DNA of 64,000 nucleotides. Origin: Spinacia oleracea. Lineage: Eukaryota; Streptophyta; Magnoliopsida; Caryophyllales; Amaranthaceae. The DNA is taken from the NCBI RefSeq assembly GCF_020520425.1, contig NC_079487.1, positions 86,061,141 to 86,125,140 of the forward strand. The letters run 5' to 3'. Made by a program: the position numbers and the translations under genes. A model generated the notes under the pieces. The model was not told where the DNA came from. It searched no databases and saw only the letters and a program-made list of their open reading frames with translations. Positions 35,159 through 47,139 of the stretch are shown here, one piece after another (within the stretch, counting starts at the first letter, position 1; each line of letters opens with the position of its first letter).

Positions 35159-36017
35159 ACCCCTAAATTCAACGTGAAAAGAACACACACAACACATAAT
35201 TATATTCTGAGTATTGACTCCAACCCTTAGCCTAAGCCTCACGCTGCGAAATTGTTCACGCGTTCTGTCGCAATCGATCCATAAATCGAACAGAACGTAT
35301 CCTGTCCCATAATTGAGATTCGTTAAATAAAAATGAGAAATAGCAAAGTCAAAGTGGTTAGTTTTCTGAGAACCGTGACGCACCTCTCAAGGGTGCGTCG
35401 TAATGTGTCCCTTTTCGATGATTTAACTGCTTTCCTCGCCCTTTTTATGAACTGTTAAACTAACTAAATCTGATTGTTCTATCACGCCTAACAAATATAA
35501 TATTTTTGGGAAATCGGATTATCATGCTAGGTCCCTTAATGCTACTTAAATCAGATAATCACGATCGAATTAGTATTATATGTTGCATATTGCTAAAATC
35601 AACTCAGATTAGTTTAATAGTTAACGCATGTCCCTTCAATTATTTATGCTGAGCTAGTAAGGATATCCTGCCTCTGGAGTTATCGACGAGCGAAGTACTC
35701 CTCTCGGTAGTTACAGTCCCCCGAACCCTCAATCTCTACCTTGCGGGTGTATGTTGAGAGATCCCCACACCAGGGATCACAAGGGAACCTACGGCCGTCG
35801 TGGTCAAACATAATTGCACTCCCTTTATGTCACGATAACCGGGTTTTGTCAGTTTTTCTCATTGTCGTTAAAAACTGAATGGCGACTCCTATATTACTAG
35901 TCAATTGGGTGTAAACTCACAGGAAATCCAATTACACTTGATTGAATAAAAAGAATCGTCACACCCACGAGGGACGAGGTCACGCATTAGCCTCGTGCTT
36001 TTTCGACCCCCTCACAG

Positions 36018-36036
36018 TGGCGACTCCACTGGGGAT
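36018..36036 (+). other. Element C primer-binding site
   Basis: TGGCGACTCCACTGGGGAT starts two bases after the LTR end. This wording is characteristic of Tat/Ogre-type elements. I recall tRNA-Arg as the primer for that group but cannot verify it here. Confidence 0.75.
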
Positions 36037-37237
36037 AGTGAAGGAAATACTCGTGCTTGTAGGTAATCAAAATAGCCGAAGGGTGAAACGATCCTACCCC
36101 GCGTTTATTTCCCCATCAAGTTGGGACGACCTGAAAATCAGCATATTAATGTGAACGGGCAGAATCGCATAACGAATCTCGGCTCCCTCGGGAGTTGGGA
36201 CTAAGGATACCTTTTTCCGCCAATAGGGGGGTGCATACGCCGCGCATGTTGCCCACTCGGTACTTGTGCAGGTAGTACACCTATCCCGAACCCAATCGCT
36301 CGCTCAATAGGTCCCTCTCGCCTGCATGCCCCTTTGGCTTGCACTTGCGGGTTGGCCTCTTGAGCGAAATTCGTCTGTTGAAGACACTACCTCGACCGGG
36401 GCATGTGTTGGATCTACGATAGAAGCGGTACCAAGCCAGGCGCAAATAAACTACCCATAGAAGCCTATCATAAACTACGTGGCATATTTAATTTTCAAAT
36501 CCATGTTTGTAATGTAGTTATGTGTAGAGAAATATGTGATTGTGTGCGACAAACTATCCTAGAAAACCAACGACCTTAAAAATTGCCCAAACATTCATAG
36601 ACTAATTTGCCAAAGAGTTATACCGAAACACGTGTTCCGCAAACCCGAATGATCGCCACAAAAATGAGCGACGCTCGGGATGGCCTGTAACGAATCCCAC
36701 AAACGCTGCCACGCATAAAGGACGTTATTAGGCAAGCACGCAAATCGAAGTCGCCTAAACAGAAGAAAAAAAACGAGAACCAGCCAGGGACGCATTTTCA
36801 ACGCCCCTGGCTGGGCGCCAGAAATTCTCACGCCCCTCGCTGGGCGCTGAAGTTGCTGCTTGGCCTTCTGGTCAGGCGCAGCAGCCTCGGTGCCCGCGCG
36901 AAAGGAAAATACGTAGCGCAAAAAATGTTCATAAAAAGAATTGCTACGAGGGCGTAAGAAAAGCACTCGATTTCAAAAGCGACTCGCGAAAAAATTAATA
37001 ACTCTTTGTGTCGTTGTTAGGCCTCCTACGACGACAATGCTCGGCACCAAAACCGAACATGCTAATGACTATGAATGTCACACGGGCAAGTGTTTCGAAA
37101 ATCCAAAAGAATGACCAAAATAAAAAAAAACCCAAAAAGTGTACCGACAAAAGGAAAAGTGAAAAACCAATTTAGAGAGTCGAAGTCTAGACTAAGTAAT
37201 GCTTGAAACTTTGGGAACCTAAACTTTAGCTTATCTC
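36037..37237 (+). other. Element C leader
   Basis: The 1.2 kb of untranslated sequence contains the double-hairpin word at 36794-36852. Its last 80 bp (CGAAGTCTAGACTAAGTAATG...) are shared with element B. No coding domain is visible. Confidence 0.6.
36794..36852. repeat. Element C double hairpin, locus 2 (leader)
   Basis: TTTTCAACGCCCCTGG/CTGGGCGCCAGAAA is followed by TTCTCACGCCCC/TGGGCGCTGAAG. The architecture is the same as in the LTR locus, about 390-440 bp upstream of gag. Confidence 0.85.
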
Positions 37238-39788
37238 ATGCGTAGGACTGGTCCTGCCACTTGGTGCCGATCAGGGAATCAACGGTTAGTGCGTCTCGAA
37301 GATACACCGCCAACGTCAGGTTTAGTGACTCCAAGCTCCGTCTGTCATCCCTCATTTCAAGGATCTCCGCTTCCCCAACCTCGATTCGCACCTTCAAACA
37401 TGTCCATCGAAGATTTGCAAGAGCAGATGGCTCAAATGACCCGACTCATGGGCCAACTGAAAATGGAAAATGAAGCTTTAGCGGCTGCGCAAGCCAAAAA
37501 TGACCTCGATAACGAGAAGAGGATTGAAAAAATGGTCCTACAGCAAACCATGGGGAGCAAATACTTCTCCCTCGATCCTGAACCTTTTCCTGGCAAACTA
37601 CCAGAAAAGTTCAGTTCATCTGACTTACCAAAGTTCAAAGCCACGGACAACCCCCGTGATCATCTCCTGAGCTTTGTGAATGCCATGAACTTGAAAGGCG
37701 TGGACAAATCCATGTATTTACCTGCCTTTCCTTTGTCCTGGGAACCCGTGTCGCTCAAATGGTACTATCACCAGGACCCTAAGCTCTTCCCCACTTGGGA
37801 AGACTTTGTCAATGTCTTCATCAAGCAATACTCGTTGAACATGGATTTCCAAGTCACCATGCGCGAGCTGGAAGTTCTCTTCCAAAAGAAAAATGAGGGT
37901 TTCACGACCTACTTTGCTAGATGGAGGGACCAGGCGGCCCAACTAATCAATAGGCCTCCCGAAATAGAATTGGTCCCAAAATTCATTGACAACCTAGACC
38001 CGGCTTACAGACAACACCTTAGGTACCTGAGACTTGACACTTTCAAAAGAGTTTATGATGTGGGAATAAAGATCGAGGACGACCTCGCCAAAACCGTACA
38101 AAGCAAACCCACATATAAAAACAACACCTACAATCGGGGTAACACATCCCAAGCCCAAGAAGTCCATGCTGTAGAAGAGACTCCCGCCCGAAGAAGCCCT
38201 GGAAGATGGGTCCGAGATCAAAAGTTTGCCCCACTCGGGTCGACTTTGGTACAAGCCTTTGAAAGACTAACCAATCAAGGAAAGTTGAGACCTATAGGCC
38301 CCACCCGTGACCCTCCTGTCAAAAGCAAATATTGGGTCAAAGGTACTTACTGCAAATTCCATCAAGGAAATGGGCATGACACTGAAAACTGCTGGAATCT
38401 AAAACATACGATCCAGGACATGATAGAGGATGAAGTGATACCTCTCCCTAATGTTGGCAAACCCAACAACAACAAGAGCCCACTCGGCTCTTGTCACATC
38501 TCTCTCGACCAACCAGAGAATTTCGACCCCACGGTGTATATTACACCTCAAGGTGCACCACTGGCTGTGGTCCCTATGGATCGAATCGAGAGAGAAGTGT
38601 GTGGTGTGTGGAATGATGATGCTGAAGATATTAACCTATCTCAAGTGTCGGGCCAGGACCTCTTCACTGAAACTTGGCCCGGGTATGCTCTCATTGACAC
38701 CACCCCTCAGGAGCCCGAGGTCGACAACCTCACCCGATCCGGAAGAATATACCAACCGGATATTCACCCACCTCCTATGGACGACATCCCGGTTAGGAAA
38801 ACTCTTGAGAATGGACGGCACGCCACCGTCGCAGAAGTCATTGAAAATCCTCTCCTGAAACAACTGAAAAGAACCAAGGCCGAGATTACCATCCGGGATC
38901 TCATGTGCACTTCAAAGGAACATCGCGAAAAGATTATTCGCTCACTTGACCTCATCTCAGTACCTACAGATATCACACCTGACTCATTGGTTAGCCATGT
39001 CATGAGAGATGCCGGAGAAAAAGCCATAGTTTTCACTGATAAAGACTTACCCAAAGAGGGGGGTGCTCACAATAAAGCCCTTTACCTAGTGGTTGGATGC
39101 AAAGGACAAAACATCCCCCTAGCGCTCGTAGATAATGGTTCGGCGGTTAATGTCTGCCCATTGCGAACCGCCCATTGCTTGGGGCTAGGAAACGATGACT
39201 TCCAAACCTCCACGCAAGGGGTACGAGCTTATGATAACTCCCGAAGGCCTGTATTGGGAAAAATCAACCTTACCATACAAACCGGGCCTGTGGCACGCAC
39301 CACGGAGTTTCAAATAATCGACATCAAGCCCACTTTCAACCTCCTCTTGGGGCGACCTTGGCTCCATGACTTAGGAGGTGTGGCTTCTACCTTGCACCAA
39401 ATGGTTAAACTTAACCATAACGGGGTAATACTAGAAATCCGCGCCCCTCCTCTCGACGTCAGTTGCACTATGGTTGGAACGGCCGAAACTGCAGACGACC
39501 TTTACGGGTTTCAAATGGAAGAAACAATCCAGTTCATTGAAGACTATGATCCAGCATTCCTAGATCCGCATGCATCCCGAGTCATCCCTAGAATGCTGTT
39601 AGCTCAAGGTTATTTCCCAGGAACCCCATTGGGCATAAGGAAGAAGGAATACACATTCCATCATTTTCCCGACAAATCTGCTCCCTTTGGCTTAGGCTAT
39701 GAACCAACGGAGGAAGATATTGCTGACCGCCTGTCTAGGCTACGCCTTAACAAAGCCAAACAAACCACCCTCCTTCCCCCGTATCAAA
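37238..39788 (+). CDS. Element C gag-protease, 5' part (interrupted by CACTA-2)
   Basis: The frame is open for about 850 codons up to the insertion. The first ATG (MRRTGPATWCRSGNQRL) matches the start of B. A coiled-coil-like segment lies at residues 60-100 (MAQMTRLMGQLKMENEALAA). The Gag core follows at about 105-310 (SKYFSLDPEPFPGKLPEKFS, TTYFARWRDQAAQLINRPPE). A CX2HX4HX4C knuckle-like motif (CKFHQGNGHDTENC) lies near residue 373. The protease has VDNGSAVNVCPL with its Asp near residue 631 and FNLLLGRPWLHDLGG. A C-terminal module (FIEDYDPAFLDPHAS, LGYEPTEEDIADRLSRL) precedes the break. Apart from the transposon the frame is intact, which suggests a young element. Confidence 0.88.
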
Positions 39789-39812
39789 CACTAGTAGAAA
39801 AAACCCTTGTTG

Positions 39813-40010
39813 CAACCCCCTTGTTGCAGCGTACAAGTATTAATACGCTTCAACAACCAGTCGGTCAACGCGGGTCAAACCCTTTAAAGGGTTGTTGCAG
39901 CGTACAAATTAATTGCCCCCTGCAAAAGAGATTTTTGCAGCGTACATAATAAAAGCCCCCTGCAATAGGCCTTTTATTTTGCAGCGTACATGGTAAAAGC
40001 CCCCTGCAAT
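39813..40010. repeat. CACTA-2 left subterminal repeats
   Basis: Words TTGCAGCGTACA and GCCCCCTGCAA recur at about 40-70 bp spacing. The right end (44060-44455) has the same words, mostly as inverted pairs. Confidence 0.88.
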
Positions 40011-41493
40011 AACATATTTGTAAATTTTTTTCGCTGCAACTTTAACTCAGACCAAACATTTCTATCTCAAATCACATAGCAGCGAATATCCCACGTACTC
40101 TCAGTACTCCCTTCTTCTTCTCTCGGCTTACCCTGCTTCTCGCCGGTGGTTCTCACCAGTGGTCGTCGCCGCTGGGTGTCGCCCGTCGCCGGTGGTACTC
40201 CAGCAAGAGTCTATTTAACTTCCTCGCCTCTCACTGGTGGTTCCCTACTCGAAAAAACAACCGGCGAAGTCATTCCCTGCTCGGAAAACTAAGCTATATC
40301 CAGACTCTATCTCCTCCTATAGTTCGTTTGTCTTTGCTATCTCAATTCGTAAGAAACGTCGTCGATTGCACAGGTATATTTCTAATCTATTCGTCAATTA
40401 ACATGTCTGTGGTGTTGGGGTTTGTGTATGGTTCAAATCGCCAGATCTGGAGTTGATTTAGCAACTTTTTGTATGTTGGTGTATACCTATTATTTTTGGT
40501 CCATTTCGTTAATTGTTTGGGGGAAATGATTGGTTTTTTTTAGGGTTTGTTCGAATGATTGAGTTCTTTTAGGGTCTGTTCGAATGATTGGGTTTTTTTT
40601 GGGTTTGTTAAGTATAAGATACTTCCAAATGATTTTTTTGGGGTTTTAATCATAGATGCACGATCGTGATTTGTGGAAATGTGTTCTGTGTAATATTTGT
40701 TCTGTCCAGTTCGTTTGAGAGTTGTTGATTTAATCTAATTTTTGTAGGACGATTTGATCTAGTTTTTGTTTTCTTTTACTGAATTTCGTGACAAATTGGT
40801 ACAATTGTGTGAAATTGGCAGAAGATTTGTGGGTTGAGACAGCAATGGGTGGATCCCTTATTTATGAGGATAGCAAATTTGCTAATATTGGCAATATCGC
40901 AGTATGAAGGGTAAGAGATCATAATTTTCCTGTATTTCAGTTTTAATGTTTCTTCTTTCACTTGCCTTCTCTGAGCTGGTTCTGTGAACTAGATGTAAAA
41001 TATGTTAATCTTTGCTGTGCATAATTTCAGAATTTAGGACTTTCAGTTCCATAAGTACCTAATCCGGTTGCAATATGGTAGGTGTATGGATAAGGTTGAT
41101 TTTCTTGTAGTAAGAGAAACGATAACTTGTTCTTTAAGATAACAAGGTGTACATGCTCAGGCTGTTTGACTGTTGGAGTCCCCTAGTCCTAGGCAGTATG
41201 TAATTTCCTTTTGTTTTCATTGTGTGCTTATCTGTGGTAATATGACATGGGGGATGGATGGGAAATGGCGATGGAGAGGCAAGTGATGGAGGAGGGATTG
41301 CGGGAATCAGACCCATACCTTCAACTGTTATTGGTGAATTGGTGTCAGTATATACATAGTGAATTATATTCAATGTTTTTTACTCTAGAAATACTACTGT
41401 AGACTCTATACTTGAATAAATGAGCTAAGAATCACTGAACAAATGACCCAAGGATCACTTTCTTACCGTGTGATTGTTTTGTTATATCTTTAG

Positions 41494-41614
41494 GCAACTG
41501 GCAGAGTCTGGTGCACATGTTGTCATGGCTGTGAGGAATCCTAAAACAGCTAATGAGCTGATCCAAAAATGGCAAACTGACTGGTCTGGGAAAGGCCTTC
41601 CTCTAAATATTGAG
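41494..41614 (+). pseudogene. Captured exon of a FOREVER YOUNG-like short-chain oxidoreductase
   Basis: The exon is bounded by ATATCTTTAG and GAG|GTACTA splice signals. It encodes QLAESGAHVVMAVRNPKTAN followed by ELIQKWQTDWSGKGLPLNIE. This matches the Rossmann-fold part of plant FEY-like/WW-oxidoreductase-type dehydrogenases as I remember them. It is 121 bp, so its phases fit the next exon. Upstream exons with the TGxxxGIG cofactor motif are absent, so it is a fragment carried by CACTA-2. Confidence 0.85.
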
Positions 41615-42196
41615 GTACTAAGAACTTGTTTGATTTGTCTTAGACATTATGTCCAGGGAAGTTTCTTGTTTCTGTTATCCAGGTAATTGGTATGACACCG
41701 ACACCCTGTTTGGTTACATGTTTTTTAATGTTTTCGTTTTATTTCAACAAAACATGTTCAGACAAATTCAAATAAAATGAGGTTTTTTCATACAATTTCA
41801 GACAATTTCACAAACAAAGAAGCAATTTCAGATACTTTTAAACAAGTTCAAATTATTTCTGATAATTTTAAATACGTTCAGATAAGTCAGGCAATAAGTT
41901 GAGTCAAACAATGACATCGTTGACAGTTCGTTTTATTGTGAAACATTGCATATATGTAAATTAATTCTTTCTCATTGTTTTTGTTTGCCACCCTTTTTAT
42001 GTGCTAATGAATATGTGTTAATTCAACTTTTTCATCGTTGGCATGTATGATATTCTGGGGTTTTAGTACGAGCAACTAATTAGAGGACTTTATGTTTTTC
42101 TTCCCTATAAATGGGGGAGAGAAAAGATAGAAGTCTCATTTTACATCCAACACTACTTCGTTGCTGAAAGATTAGCTTTTAATCCTTCCTTTGTAG

Positions 42197-42314
42197 GTTA
42201 TGGAACTTGATTTGCTATCTTTGGACTCTGTTGCGCAATTTGCAGAAGCCTGGAATGCAGGATTAGGACCTTTGCATGTACTAATAAATAATGCTGGAAT
42301 ATTTTCCATTGGAG
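42197..42314 (+). pseudogene. Captured next exon of the FEY-like gene
   Basis: After TCCTTTGTAG the frame reads VMELDLLSLDSVAQFAEAWN, then AGLGPLHVLINNAGIFSIG, ending at a GGAG|GTTCG donor. LINNAG is the conserved NNAG motif of short-chain dehydrogenases. The reading continues exactly from the preceding exon across a 582-bp intron. The open frame and intact splice sites indicate a recent capture of genomic DNA rather than a retrocopy. Confidence 0.87.
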
Positions 42315-42610
42315 GTTCGTTTCCTTATTACTTGTATATCCTTTCCCCTGATATTTGCTACAGGATAACCTTAGTCATTGTCATGGTCTTTTCTATTTTA
42401 TGTTCTCACCACTTGCTTTTCTGCCTCCTTTTTGCGAATGCAACTTTCTTGTAAATGGGAACTTTTTTATGGTTGGAACACTATCATCACTTTTTTTTAA
42501 AAAAAAAAAACTCCCTATGTCCCAAATTACTTTTTTAGACTTTCATTTTTATTTGTTCCATATTGGTTTTTACAGTTCTATTTCGATAAATGTCTCACTA
42601 TTATTATAAT

Positions 42611-43630
42611 GACATTTTCGCTCCAAACTATGAACTAAAGAACCTAAGGACTCATTTTAAACTTACTAAATGTTTTATATGCTTATTTTTAACTTTCTAG
42701 AACTCATTCCAATCCATTTATGCATATTTAAGGCTCATTGTGTCGTTATAGGTCATATTTAGGCTAAAGTGCCATTTTCGCTCCCAACTTTGAACTTAAG
42801 AACCTAATGACTCATTTTAAACTTATTATATGATAAATATGCTTAGTTTTAAGTTTCTAAGACTTATTCTAATCTATTTATGCACATTTAATGCTTGTTT
42901 TATCGTTATAGGTCATATTTAGGATAAAATAAGGCATTTTCGCTCCCAACTTTAAAATAAAGAACCTAAGGACTTATTTTAAACTTATTACATGTTTAAT
43001 ATGCTTAGTTTTAAGTTTCTAAGACTTATTCTAACTACTTATACACATTTAAGGCTTGTTTGGTCGTTATAGGACATATTTAGGCTAAAATGACATTTTC
43101 GCTCCCAACTATGAACTAAAGAACCTAAGGACTCATTTTAAACCTACTAAATGTTTTATATTCTAGTTTTAACTTTCTAGGACTCATTCCAATCCATTTA
43201 TGCCCATTTAAGGCTCATTGTGTCGTTTTAGGTCATATTTAGGCTAAAATGACATTTTCGCTCCCAACTTTGAACTTAAGAACCTAAGGACTCATTTTTA
43301 AATTATTATATGATTAATAAGCTTAGTTTTGAGTTTCTAGGACTTATTCTAATCTACTTATACCCATTTAATGCTTGTTTGATCGTTATAGGTCATATCT
43401 AGGCTAAAATAAGGCATTTTCGCTCCCAACTTTAAAATAAAGAACCTAAGGACTCATTTAAAACTTATTACATGTTTAAGATGCATAATTTTAACGATCT
43501 AAGACTCGTTCCAATCTATTTATGCACCTATAGGCTCATTGGGTCGTTATAGGTCATATTTAGGCTAAAATGACATTTTCGCTCCCAACTTTGAACTAAA
43601 GAACCTAAGGACTCATTTTAGACTATTAGG
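42611..43630 (+). repeat. Tandem repeat with three-monomer higher-order structure in CACTA-2
   Basis: Seven monomers start with RRCATTTTCGCTCC at 42611, 42771, 42933, 43092, 43251, 43413 and 43572, with spacings of 160, 162, 159, 159, 162 and 159 bp. Three types alternate, differing after CTCC: CTATGAACTAAAG (or a close variant), TTTGAACTTAAG and TTTAAAATAAAG. The order is A-B-C-A-B-C-A, giving a 480-bp higher-order period. It lies in what would be the intron after the captured exons. Confidence 0.93.
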
Positions 43631-43718
43631 ACATTGTCGTTAGTTTCTTGAATGTTAAAATGTGATATTTAATTTGTATTTAATCTAATGTTTAATTTAA
43701 ATTTCTGTTTTTGTAAAG

Positions 43719-43840
43719 GTCTACACTCCGAGGATTGCGCCTTATGCGAGGAATTTGATGTGGTTCGTGAGCAATGGGCTAAGTTTTTTACCAGCAAGTA
43801 TTTATTATTGGCTTTAGCGCGCTTGATCGAGTTGGTTTAG
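43719..43840 (+). CDS. Possible terminal coding exon of CACTA-2
   Basis: After the acceptor TTTTTGTAAAG an open stretch reads HSEDCALCEEFDVVREQWAK followed by FFTSKYLL, ending in TAG at 43838-43840. A similar final exon (VRDMWVEYLLKQK) occurs near the right end of CACTA-3. I suspect remnants of a CACTA protein C-terminus, but the exons are too short to be sure. Confidence 0.35.
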
Positions 43841-44059
43841 TTGTTATAGAATAAATTTTATATTAAAATGTATGTTTATGTTGAAATTGGAACATATATT
43901 TAAATGTAATATGTGCACTTTGGTTTTGGGATATATAGTATACAAAACTCCAGTTGTTGTTTTTATATTTGTTATACAGGTTGCGTTATTCTATTATTGT
44001 TTTGACAGGTTTCTATATTTGGTGCAAGGCACTCTAGGTATCCCTAAACAAAATTAGAA

Positions 44060-44455
44060 TTTTCCCGCCAAAAGTGCTTTTTTGCAGCGTACATATATGT
44101 TGTACGCTGCAACAAGGGAAAAAAATTTCGCAAAAATTCAGACTTGTTGCAGCGTACAAATAAATGTACGCTGCAAAAAATTGAGTAATTCAGAGTTGTT
44201 GCAGCGTACAAATAAATGTACGCTGCAAAAAGTTGAGTCTTTTGCAGCGTACATATATATGTACGCTGCAACAAGTCCAAAATTTTGCCAATTTTTTGGC
44301 ACTTGTTGCAGCGTACATCTAAAAGCCCGCTGCAACAAATCACTTTTTGCAGCGAACATTGTACGCTGCAACAAGTTCAGACTTGTTGCAGGCCCCCCAG
44401 TTGCAGCATACGATGTACGCTGCAACAGGGGTCTAAAAGCCCGCTGCAATAAGGG
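44060..44455. repeat. CACTA-2 right subterminal repeats
   Basis: At least six pairs of TTGCAGCGTACA and its inverse TGTACGCTGCAA form small hairpins, for example TTTGCAGCGTACATATATG/TGTACGCTGCAA. Such paired sites are presumed transposase-binding sites. Confidence 0.9.
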
Positions 44456-44473
44456 TTTTTTCTACTAGTGAAA

Positions 44474-44856
44474 GGACCCTTAACAGGATGTTCGTTCGGG
44501 AAGGAGAAGAACACCCATGCTGTGATTTCCCTGAACCCTTCGTTCAGGATGGCTTGCTAAAACCCGGATTTGAAATTTTCCATGACTGCCACACCTTGGA
44601 TGAGGCACCCCACCTCACCAAGACTAAAACAGCTGAAATATTGGACAACCAGGCTCTATGGACATTGTTTAACGAATCGAGGCCTATGGAGAACGAGACT
44701 GTGATGACTACCCGGTTAATCTCTCCTGCATCAACACTAGAAGAGGTCGAGAACGGATGGGTGAAGACATATCAGTGGGTCAATGCAAAAGGAATGGAAT
44801 TCAAGATGAGTACCGGTGAAGGACCGAAGTTTTATGAGACTAAACCCCAGGCTTGA
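44474..44856 (+). CDS. Element C gag-protease, 3' part
   Basis: The frame resumes after CACTA-2 with RTLNRMFVREGEEHPC, continues through FHDCHTLDEAPHLTKTKTA and VKTYQWVNAKGMEFKM, and ends GEGPKFYETKPQA with TGA at 44854-44856. Element B ends with the same module (GIELKIAIVEGPKFF). In autonomous Tat elements polymerase domains would follow the protease; here only a poly(A)-like AATAAAGGCGTA (44999-45010) follows. Confidence 0.85.
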
Positions 44857-46199
44857 GCCATATAGAGCACCATTAGTAAAAAGCGCCTAGTAGTTCTTTA
44901 GATTGATAGAAAAAAAAAATAGAGACTTTAGATGGTCCTAAGGCCCCTTAGGATATAGGTTAGTTTTATTTCAGTGTATTTTCCTTACTTTCCAAATCAA
45001 TAAAGGCGTAATATTTCTCCTAAAAAGTTTTATTCTAACACTAAATAAACACCAAATGTACTTGCAAAATACAAAAATAAAGAGGCGGCCCACTGCAGGC
45101 CCAACAAACAAAGCCCACTCGGTTTTGAATAGTGCCATGGGAACCAATTCCCGAAACCCACAAAATAAACCACACTATCCCATTCATATCCCCAAAACAA
45201 CCTAAAAAGCCCAACCAGTGTCATCATAAGAGTCAATCCATGCAACCCAGAATCAAAGGAAATCAAAATCCAAAACAATGCAAATGTTACCAAAAAAAAA
45301 ATCATAAAACATAGATTCCATCATACCCTTCACTAACAACACGCACTTCAACCCTCCTCAAAAGCCTACACAAAGATCTTCATATCTTCCACACCCTAAC
45401 TCCATTTTCAAAACTGTTTCGAGTCACGAATAGAAAAAATTAATCCGGACAAAAATGCATTTCACGCTAACAATAAAAAAAGCCTCCAAAATAGCCTCAA
45501 AACTGACTTTAAATACGAGCAAAAATCAAGGCACAAAAAAAAAAAAATGCAAGAACATGTGAAGCAAAGCGTCAAAAATTGACCGCCCAAGTCATTTTCA
45601 GCGCCCAGGGCTGGGCGCCGAAATTTCTGACGCCCCAGCCTGGGCGTTGAAACTCTCGGCCTGCCAAAAGTTTTCTTTTCGAAAGTGCTCGTCATTTTAT
45701 CCGCACACAACGGAAAAATAACGAACACTTGGGGGGTACAGTACGTATCCAAATAGGTTTACCAAGAATATAGCTATACAAATTAATCGAATTTTACGCG
45801 ACCTATGGCAAAAAAAGAGAACGACAGATGAAAATAATGATAATACTTCACTCATTTGACCGATTAAGTAATATGTTTCCACCTCAGGGCATATCTACCG
45901 AAATCCGGCATACTAGAACTTATTCTAAAGCTAGAACTACGCGTGACCTGATTCTGACAAGATACGTAGGCAATCCTTACCAAGGATTCGGTCCAATAAA
46001 AAAAAAACAAATATTCTTTGTGCAAAAAAGTGTTAGATATATAAAATACATAAAAAAGAGGAGAAACAAAAATAAATGAAAATGAAAAATAAAAATACGC
46101 CTTTATTGAGAAATAATAACAAGGAAAACAAAGTGCTAGGAATAAAAACAAACACAACTGAAATAAATAGAGGGCACCTACACCCTAGCAAGAACTACA
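44857..46199. other. Element C intergenic region between convergent genes
   Basis: This 1.3-kb non-coding stretch contains two identical 12-mers AATAAAGGCGTA in opposite directions. The one at 44999-45010 (plus) serves gag, and the one at 46096-46107 (minus) serves the antisense gene. Both look like poly(A) signals. The double-hairpin word at 45594-45653 lies between them. Confidence 0.65.
45594..45653. repeat. Element C double hairpin, locus 3 (between convergent genes)
   Basis: TTTTCAGCGCCCAG/CTGGGCGCCGAAA forms a nearly perfect 13-bp stem. It is followed by TGACGCCCCAG/CTGGGCGTTGAAA. Confidence 0.88.
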
Positions 46200-47125
46200 C
46201 TACTCTAGTTCTTCCGGATCATCAAATAAAGTCTTGTAGAGGGCAATGTTCGCAGGATCCACCCCCACAGTCTTCTGCGCTGCCCCAATATCAATCTCCA
46301 TAAGAACCGGCTCCTGGACACTAACTTCCAAAGATGCCAAGGCTTCAGAAACATTCTCAGTTATAGCCCGCTCAGCCTCAAGGGCACAGACAATGGTAGG
46401 AGAAGGATTATTATCATCAGCTAGACTAGCCGATGTTTCTACAGGCAGCTGAGCCTTCCTGACCCATACGTTGTTCCGGCGACGATCTCCGCGAGAGCTT
46501 GCATTTCTTTTAACAACAGCAGGCCCCTTCATGTTAGGCATCTTTTTAGGACTAAAATTGAAACGGGGAGGAACTTCCTTTCGCTTTCGATCAGGACGAG
46601 CTTTCACAGTCTTAACACTATAGGTACGAGGTCTGGCAGAATCAGGACCCTCATACTTAACACGAATACGAGGTATCAAAAGCTCAGCCGGCTCCCCATT
46701 ACGAGCCTCGGCCCTCACATCTTTATCATCCGAGCTCATCCACAACTTGTAGTTTTCAGAAAGACCCACAAAGCCATTTGTAGCTACGGCCCAACGCGGG
46801 AGACCATCATAATACTTAGCCCACGCTAGGACCCGTGTTTGTGAAAAGGCCGCTACCTTAGGTGGTACCGTATCAGAAAAGGGGATAGTCTGCCTTAAAC
46901 CATATTGACGCATGACTCGGTAAGGGAAAATATAAATGGGACGAGATAGCCCCAACAAAGAAACATAAACCGATACATCAGAACCCCCTCTCATAGTAGT
47001 CAAACCCCACCATGGTGCCACCCACTTAATAGAACAAATGCCATAAGTAAGAAAGGAGGTCCATTCGGCCTCGTCCTGGCCTTGGTGCAAGTACTTTCGG
47101 TTACCCAAAGCTATAGGGCGATAAT
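46200..47125 (-). CDS. Element C antisense gene, exon 2 C-terminal part
   Basis: Continuing from the short exon piece at 52964-53018, this part reads YRPIALGNRKYLHQGQDEAE, then SFLTYGICSIKWVAPWWGLT and IPFSDTVPPKVAAF. It ends LYKTLFDDPEELE at 46200. A basic central stretch (RKRKEVPPRFNFSPKKM) could bind nucleic acid or act as a nuclear signal. The final 60 residues are acidic. Element B's exon 2 is clearly homologous but decayed; here the frame is intact apart from the CACTA-3 insertion. Confidence 0.82.
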
Positions 47126-47139
47126 CACTACTACAAAAA

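Larger units (their letters stand above)
34555..36016 (+). repeat. Element C 5' LTR
   Basis: The 1462-bp LTR begins TGTAGACACCTACTTTTG and ends CGACCCCCTCACA. It has the same length as the 3' LTR, with no indels seen by eye. It contains the double-hairpin word at 35014-35085 and a TATAAATAG box at 35150. Confidence 0.96.
39789..44470 (+). mobile_element. CACTA-2 transposon carrying host gene exons
   Basis: The 4682-bp element has matching tips CACTAGTAGAAAAAACCCTT at 39789 and, inverted, at 44470, with one later mismatch. It is flanked by AAA duplications (39786-39788 and 44471-44473). Both ends carry many TTGCAGCGTACA words. It has no recognisable transposase and so is non-autonomous. Inside are two exons of a FEY-like oxidoreductase, a higher-order tandem repeat and a probable terminal exon. 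Confidence 0.95.

Noticed and set aside
42509..42610. CTCCCTATGTCCCAAATTAC at about 42511 considered as a second Stowaway-like MITE
   Set aside because: Only one terminus is present; no inverted partner or TA-flanked end was found before the tandem array begins. It may be a half MITE.
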